DNA of 64,000 bases from Litoditis marina (Eukaryota; Nematoda; Chromadorea; Rhabditida; Rhabditidae). Position numbers and translations under genes: made by a program. This document shows, piece after piece, positions 60,395 to 64,000 of the stretch. The stretch is from assembly GCA_964036275.1 (NCBI GenBank), contig OZ038433.1, forward strand, positions 51,043,902-51,107,901, written 5' to 3'. Under the pieces are notes generated by a model, which saw only the letters and a program-made list of their open reading frames with translations, did not search any database and was not told the origin of the DNA. How positions within the stretch are numbered: the first letter of the stretch is position 1; every line of letters starts with the position of its first letter.

Positions 60395-60650
60395 TTATCA
60401 GGCCTAATCTATATGAAACCGGATCTATCTATATGTAAATCTATATTTTTGATAACCTAGAACCGATTTTTGATCAGTCTTGTTTGGTAAACTAAAATCC
60501 GGTTACTGTAAAAACTAACGGCGAGAACCACCATTTGTGTTAGACAAACAGGTAACCGATTTTTCATTTTAGGTAACCTAAAAAATAGGTTACCAAAAAC
60601 CGGTTAGGTTAGCAAAAAAACCCCGGTTACATGTGGAATTCACCCTGTTT
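60395..60650. repeat. GGTTACC-family element, second of a duplicated pair
   Basis: Same layout as 59832-60095, ending CCCGGTTACATGTGGAATTC. It follows the second copy of the duplicated TAF8 3' flank. Confidence 0.8.
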
Positions 60651-62179
60651 CATCTTCCCTGAAGCGTATCTCTTCGATGAATACTGTACTCTACCACAAG
60701 TGCGGTATTTCAGAATGTCTGAAAATCAATAAGACAACATTTTTGGTGGATAATAGTTTCTCAAGAAAAAGTTTAAGAAAGTCTACTACGACCACTATTG
60801 TTGATAACAACCTATAGCTCCTATACTTATCAGTAAATCGAACATTCATGGAGTTGGTGGAGTAGGCTAATACATTAGGGTAATATTTGGGTTGGTAACC
60901 AATTTAAAAGGATAGGTTTCGAATCTCGACCATTCATGTTCTATTTTTCCGAATTATGTCTATTTCCCTATATTAGACAGTTGAAACTGCGATGCCACTT
61001 CTTACAATGGCTAATGAAGGAAAAGGAAACGAGTAGATGATTGATTAATTTATAAAAAAAGAGACATATTTGGTTTCGAGGCCAAATATGCTGCATGAAA
61101 TCATTCAAAAACATTTGCTTGTAATAAAAAAGTTTGTTGTCAACAATAGTAAGAAAACCCTTCGAAAAATACCAATGCCAACAGCATCTGTTCGATAACG
61201 CGGGCGAATGTTTCATCGTTCCTATATGTCGAAACGCAGTTACAGTTCCACAATTCAGTTGAACCAAACCTCCTAACATAAAGCACGGTAGAAACCAACT
61301 ACAACGCTATTGCGCTAGTTGATAAGAACACTACCTCAATATGTACTCTATTACAAAATTTCATCACGCTCTCAATGAATATGACAAGCTATCTTCACCT
61401 CTGAAAGGTGATTTCGAACAATAAGAAAATATTTTTTATCTTGACCTCATGTTTCTTCGTTCACGGGCATATTTGGTAAACTGTATTCCGCGACAAAAAA
61501 CATCGAAAACAAACATGTATCTTAAAGTATTATGCAGAAGTATCCGGTTTTTGCCTAGACCCACTGTCCGTCTCTCCTCTCTACACTTTTCGGCAACATT
61601 CAGAAGTTCAGTGTGTAAATGTCATTTGAAATAGTTTACGATTTCAGAATTTGGATTCTGATGCTCTATTACTGAGAATGTTTCGTGTTTTAGTCAAATT
61701 TTAAATTCGCTTCACGAAATCGCGCGCAGCGCGAAGCGCTGCGCAGATTAGTTTTTGATCACAACATTGCGGACTTTCAAAAGTGGTTTTATGCCATTTT
61801 CTCAAAAACTCCTGAACGGATTTTTGAGATTTTGATGGAAAGAGATAGAGGAGGAAAGGCTTTATCATTGAGCTATTCGATATTTAATGTGCGACCAGTG
61901 ATCTACAGTTATGCTGAATATCGTCTCGCAAAAATGTCTTCCGACGGCGGCCGCGTGGCGTGGCGCGGCGGCCGCAAAACCGACGAATTTAACCGATTCG
62001 TCTGAAATTTGGAATATAGTTAGAAACAGCAGAGTTATGTGTAAATCTGAAATCTTGGACCAATCGGTTGAAAATGAGCCATTTTATCGCCTTGGAAACA
62101 TTGCATTCAGCTGCTTTCACAATCACTTCTAGATGTGCGGAGTGTGCGAAGTGAGCTGTTGTTTTGTTTTTTGGTAGTT

Positions 62180-62760
62180 GGAGTATATTAAAGTATATTG
62201 AATAAGCAATTAGGTTAATCTGTAGAGATCCTGACTCCATAAAAAGGTTAATCGAACAAAAACAAAAATGATGGTGGTCGGGAAAGGATTCGAACCCTCG
62301 GCCTACTGGACTGTAGTGCGCTGCTCTGCCGACTGAGCCAAATAGCCACGAAGAGTGGAAGAAATGGACGGCGCCACACGTGCGCTGCCCGAAATCAAGG
62401 ATTGATCACGGTTTCTGAGAGAAGGCTTACTAACCAAACTCGTAACGCAGTTTTTGTTTTTAAAGCATCAACCCAGCGTGTGTGAATAGATTAAAATATA
62501 TTGGAAAAGCAATTGTGTTAATCCGTAGAGATCCTGACTACATAAAAAGGTTAATCGAACAAAAACAAAAATGCTGTCCGGGAAAGGATTCGAACCCTCG
62601 GCCTACTGAACTGCAGTGCGCTGCTCTGCCGACTGAGCCAAATCGTCACGGAAGAAGAAAAAATGGACGGCGCCACACGTGCGCTGCCCGAAATCAAGGA
62701 TTGATCACGGTTTCTGAGAGAATGCTTACTAACCAGAGTTCTAACGCAGTTTATGTTCTG
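62180..62760 (-). repeat. Two tandem tRNA-derived SINE-like units (~303 bp)
   Basis: Two direct copies spaced about 303 bp share GGTTAATCYGTAGAGATCCTGACT, GGAAAGGATTCGAACCCTCG and TGCCGACTGAGCCAAAT. On the minus strand each reads TTTGGCTCAGTCGGCAGAGCA (box A, intact GCTC/GAGC D stem) followed about 30 bases later by GGGTTCGAATCC (box B). The acceptor and anticodon stems do not pair properly, so these are tRNA-derived SINE or pseudogene copies. Confidence 0.65.
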
Positions 62761-62877
62761 CAAATCAACTTAGTATTCATTGTTACGTTGAAAAAAGTTT
62801 AATAATAATTGATTAGATGCTCATTATTTCCTATCTATTGATCCATTATTTCCTTCGGAAATATAGAAAATGAGGAC

Positions 62878-63463
62878 AATTTGTATAAAAAAACGATGTA
62901 AAGTGAGAGACGATTAGCTTTTGAGATTGAACTGCATGGAATATAGAAAAGGAGGACAATAACTCAAGAGGGAAATAAAAAATCTAATCTCGCAATTTTC
63001 ATGATCATCCTGACAGACTGATTCAAAAAATATATGCTAAATCTTTTAGAAAAGTCCGCTTACACTAAAAACGTATCTGTTACAAAAATCAGCTATACTG
63101 TCAGTCTATCGCACAGTCACGTGAAACATGTTAAACACAGCAGAACTCGGAAACGTGAAACGACAAAGTGCACACTTAGGCTATTAGAATGCTAACTTTA
63201 CATGAATATTCAAGAAACTTATAGTGTACTCTGTTCTGTTATCATTTTTGAATCAATGGTGATAATCATATTAGGACGTTTCATCCAATTGTTTGCTGCA
63301 AGTTTTTTTTTCACTGAAAAACAAAATGTTTTTGACCCATGAAAATTGCAAGATTACATTTTTCATTTCCCTCTTGAGTTATTGTCCTCCTTTTCTATAT
63401 TCCATGCAGTTCAATCTCAAAAGCTAATCGTCTCTCACTTTACATCGTTTTTTTATACAAATA
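62878..63463. mobile_element. 586-bp element with ~100-bp near-perfect inverted repeats
   Basis: The left arm (62878-62975, ATTTGTATAAAAAAACGATG on) and right arm (63365-63463, ending CATCGTTTTTTTATACAAAT) are essentially perfect reverse complements, including GGAATATAGAAAAGGAGGAC and AACTCAAGAGGGAAAT. The spacer contains a family C MITE (63096-63228). No coding frame. It could form a long double-stranded stem if transcribed. Confidence 0.88.
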
Positions 63464-64000
63464 GTCTTTGTGATCTTCGAGCGTGTACTGTATGAGTCTC
63501 AAGAGGAATTATGGACTATAGTAGACACACTCAAGCGTTGCAGTTATCATATATATGCCGAGACGGTTTCCCGTTCGCGTTATATCCTTTTGACTGTGAA
63601 AAAGCATCTGAAAAAGCAGTAGCAGAATTTTCCTTTATGTGTCCGTAAGTACGAGTCTATTGTCATGTATAATATGAAGCCCTGAAATGCATGAAAAACT
63701 CCAGTTGTATTACCGCAACAATTTTTTGTGACTTCATTATTCCATTGATTATTATGCATTATGACTGGCGGACCCTTCATGTTTTGTTTTGTGTTGCTTT
63801 GCCAGTTATTCTTCTCACATGTCCGTAATTTCTAAGTTTACACCGCTCTTGTATACTTTTATGTGGAACGTTGCAGTCCGAGCTTGTCAGGTTATATGAA
63901 AACAGCAGTTCGGTTCTGTGGTTTGAACAGAATGCTGATAAAGAATAAGCGCGCCAAATAAGAGTTAGTGTAGTCTTGGTCCCATTTTCAGTTTATTGTG

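Larger units (their letters stand above)
59478..64000. other. TAF8 3' flank and repeat-rich end of the window
   Basis: No exon chain supported. Contents: TAF8 3' flank with a tandem duplication (59629-60100 and 60120-60650), a diverged copy of the 13372 hairpin element (about 61722-62060), two tRNA-like direct repeats (62180-62760) and a long inverted-repeat element (62878-63463) carrying a family C MITE. From 63464 to the end I see nothing recognisable. Confidence 0.6.

Noticed and set aside
62270..62350. Functional tRNA gene on the minus strand
   Set aside because: A and B boxes and the D stem are present, but acceptor and anticodon stems do not pair and the unit is duplicated with its flanks, so it is a SINE-like repeat.

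Overview
The window is eukaryotic nuclear DNA, most likely from a nematode. The evidence is: genes split into many short exons with TTTTCAG-type 3' splice sites; such a 3' splice site within about 0-20 bases of five or six start codons, as expected for spliced-leader trans-splicing; a cellular RNA-dependent RNA polymerase of the nematode EGO-1/RRF type; and a secreted protein with two ShKT domains. I could not name the species. No operon-like bacterial layout, rRNA, CRISPR array or intact tRNA was seen.

Layout. (1) 270-12580, plus strand: the last 26 exons (989 codons) of an RNA-dependent RNA polymerase gene whose 5' part lies before the window. (2) 12581-15267: intergenic DNA between convergent genes, with a MITE, a near-perfect 114-bp inverted repeat and a GTTAAC palindrome. 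(3) 15268-25151, minus strand: complete eIF3 subunit D gene, 15 exons, 570 aa; one 3.9-kb intron is filled by a tandem repeat that itself carries a 1.3-kb foldback transposon. (4) 26107-32413, minus strand: complete choline dehydrogenase-like GMC oxidoreductase gene, 14 exons, 602 aa. (5) 33441-43018, plus strand: six-exon gene for a 167-aa secreted protein with a Thr/Ser-rich stretch and two C-terminal ShKT domains. Its 6.9-kb first intron holds nested transposons and, on the opposite strand, a candidate four-exon secreted-protein gene (34829-35968). (6) 43019-49445: gene-poor, with a 344-bp tandem repeat array and a poly-G foldback. (7) 49446-51459, plus strand: four-exon gene for a 129-aa single-pass membrane protein I do not recognise. 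(8) 52566-59477, plus strand: complete TAF8 gene (TFIID subunit), 12 exons, 377 aa. (9) 59478-64000: repeats and duplicated 3'-flanking DNA; no gene seen.

All seven gene models were built by hand from splice sites. In each the exon phases join and the summed length is a multiple of three. That is good internal support for the four conserved genes and weaker support for the orphan ones.

The genes do not form a pathway. The polymerase acts in small-RNA amplification, eIF3d in translation initiation, CHDH in mitochondrial choline oxidation and TAF8 in RNA polymerase II initiation. The other striking content is repeats: at least four recurrent small inverted-repeat families sit in introns and UTRs, several with readable target-site duplications. 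Two long near-perfect inverted repeats could fold into double-stranded RNA if transcribed. The most interesting leads are the candidate gene inside a transposon, duplicated splice-site segments in three genes, and a MITE whose target-site duplication copies a splice-donor-like motif in TAF8.
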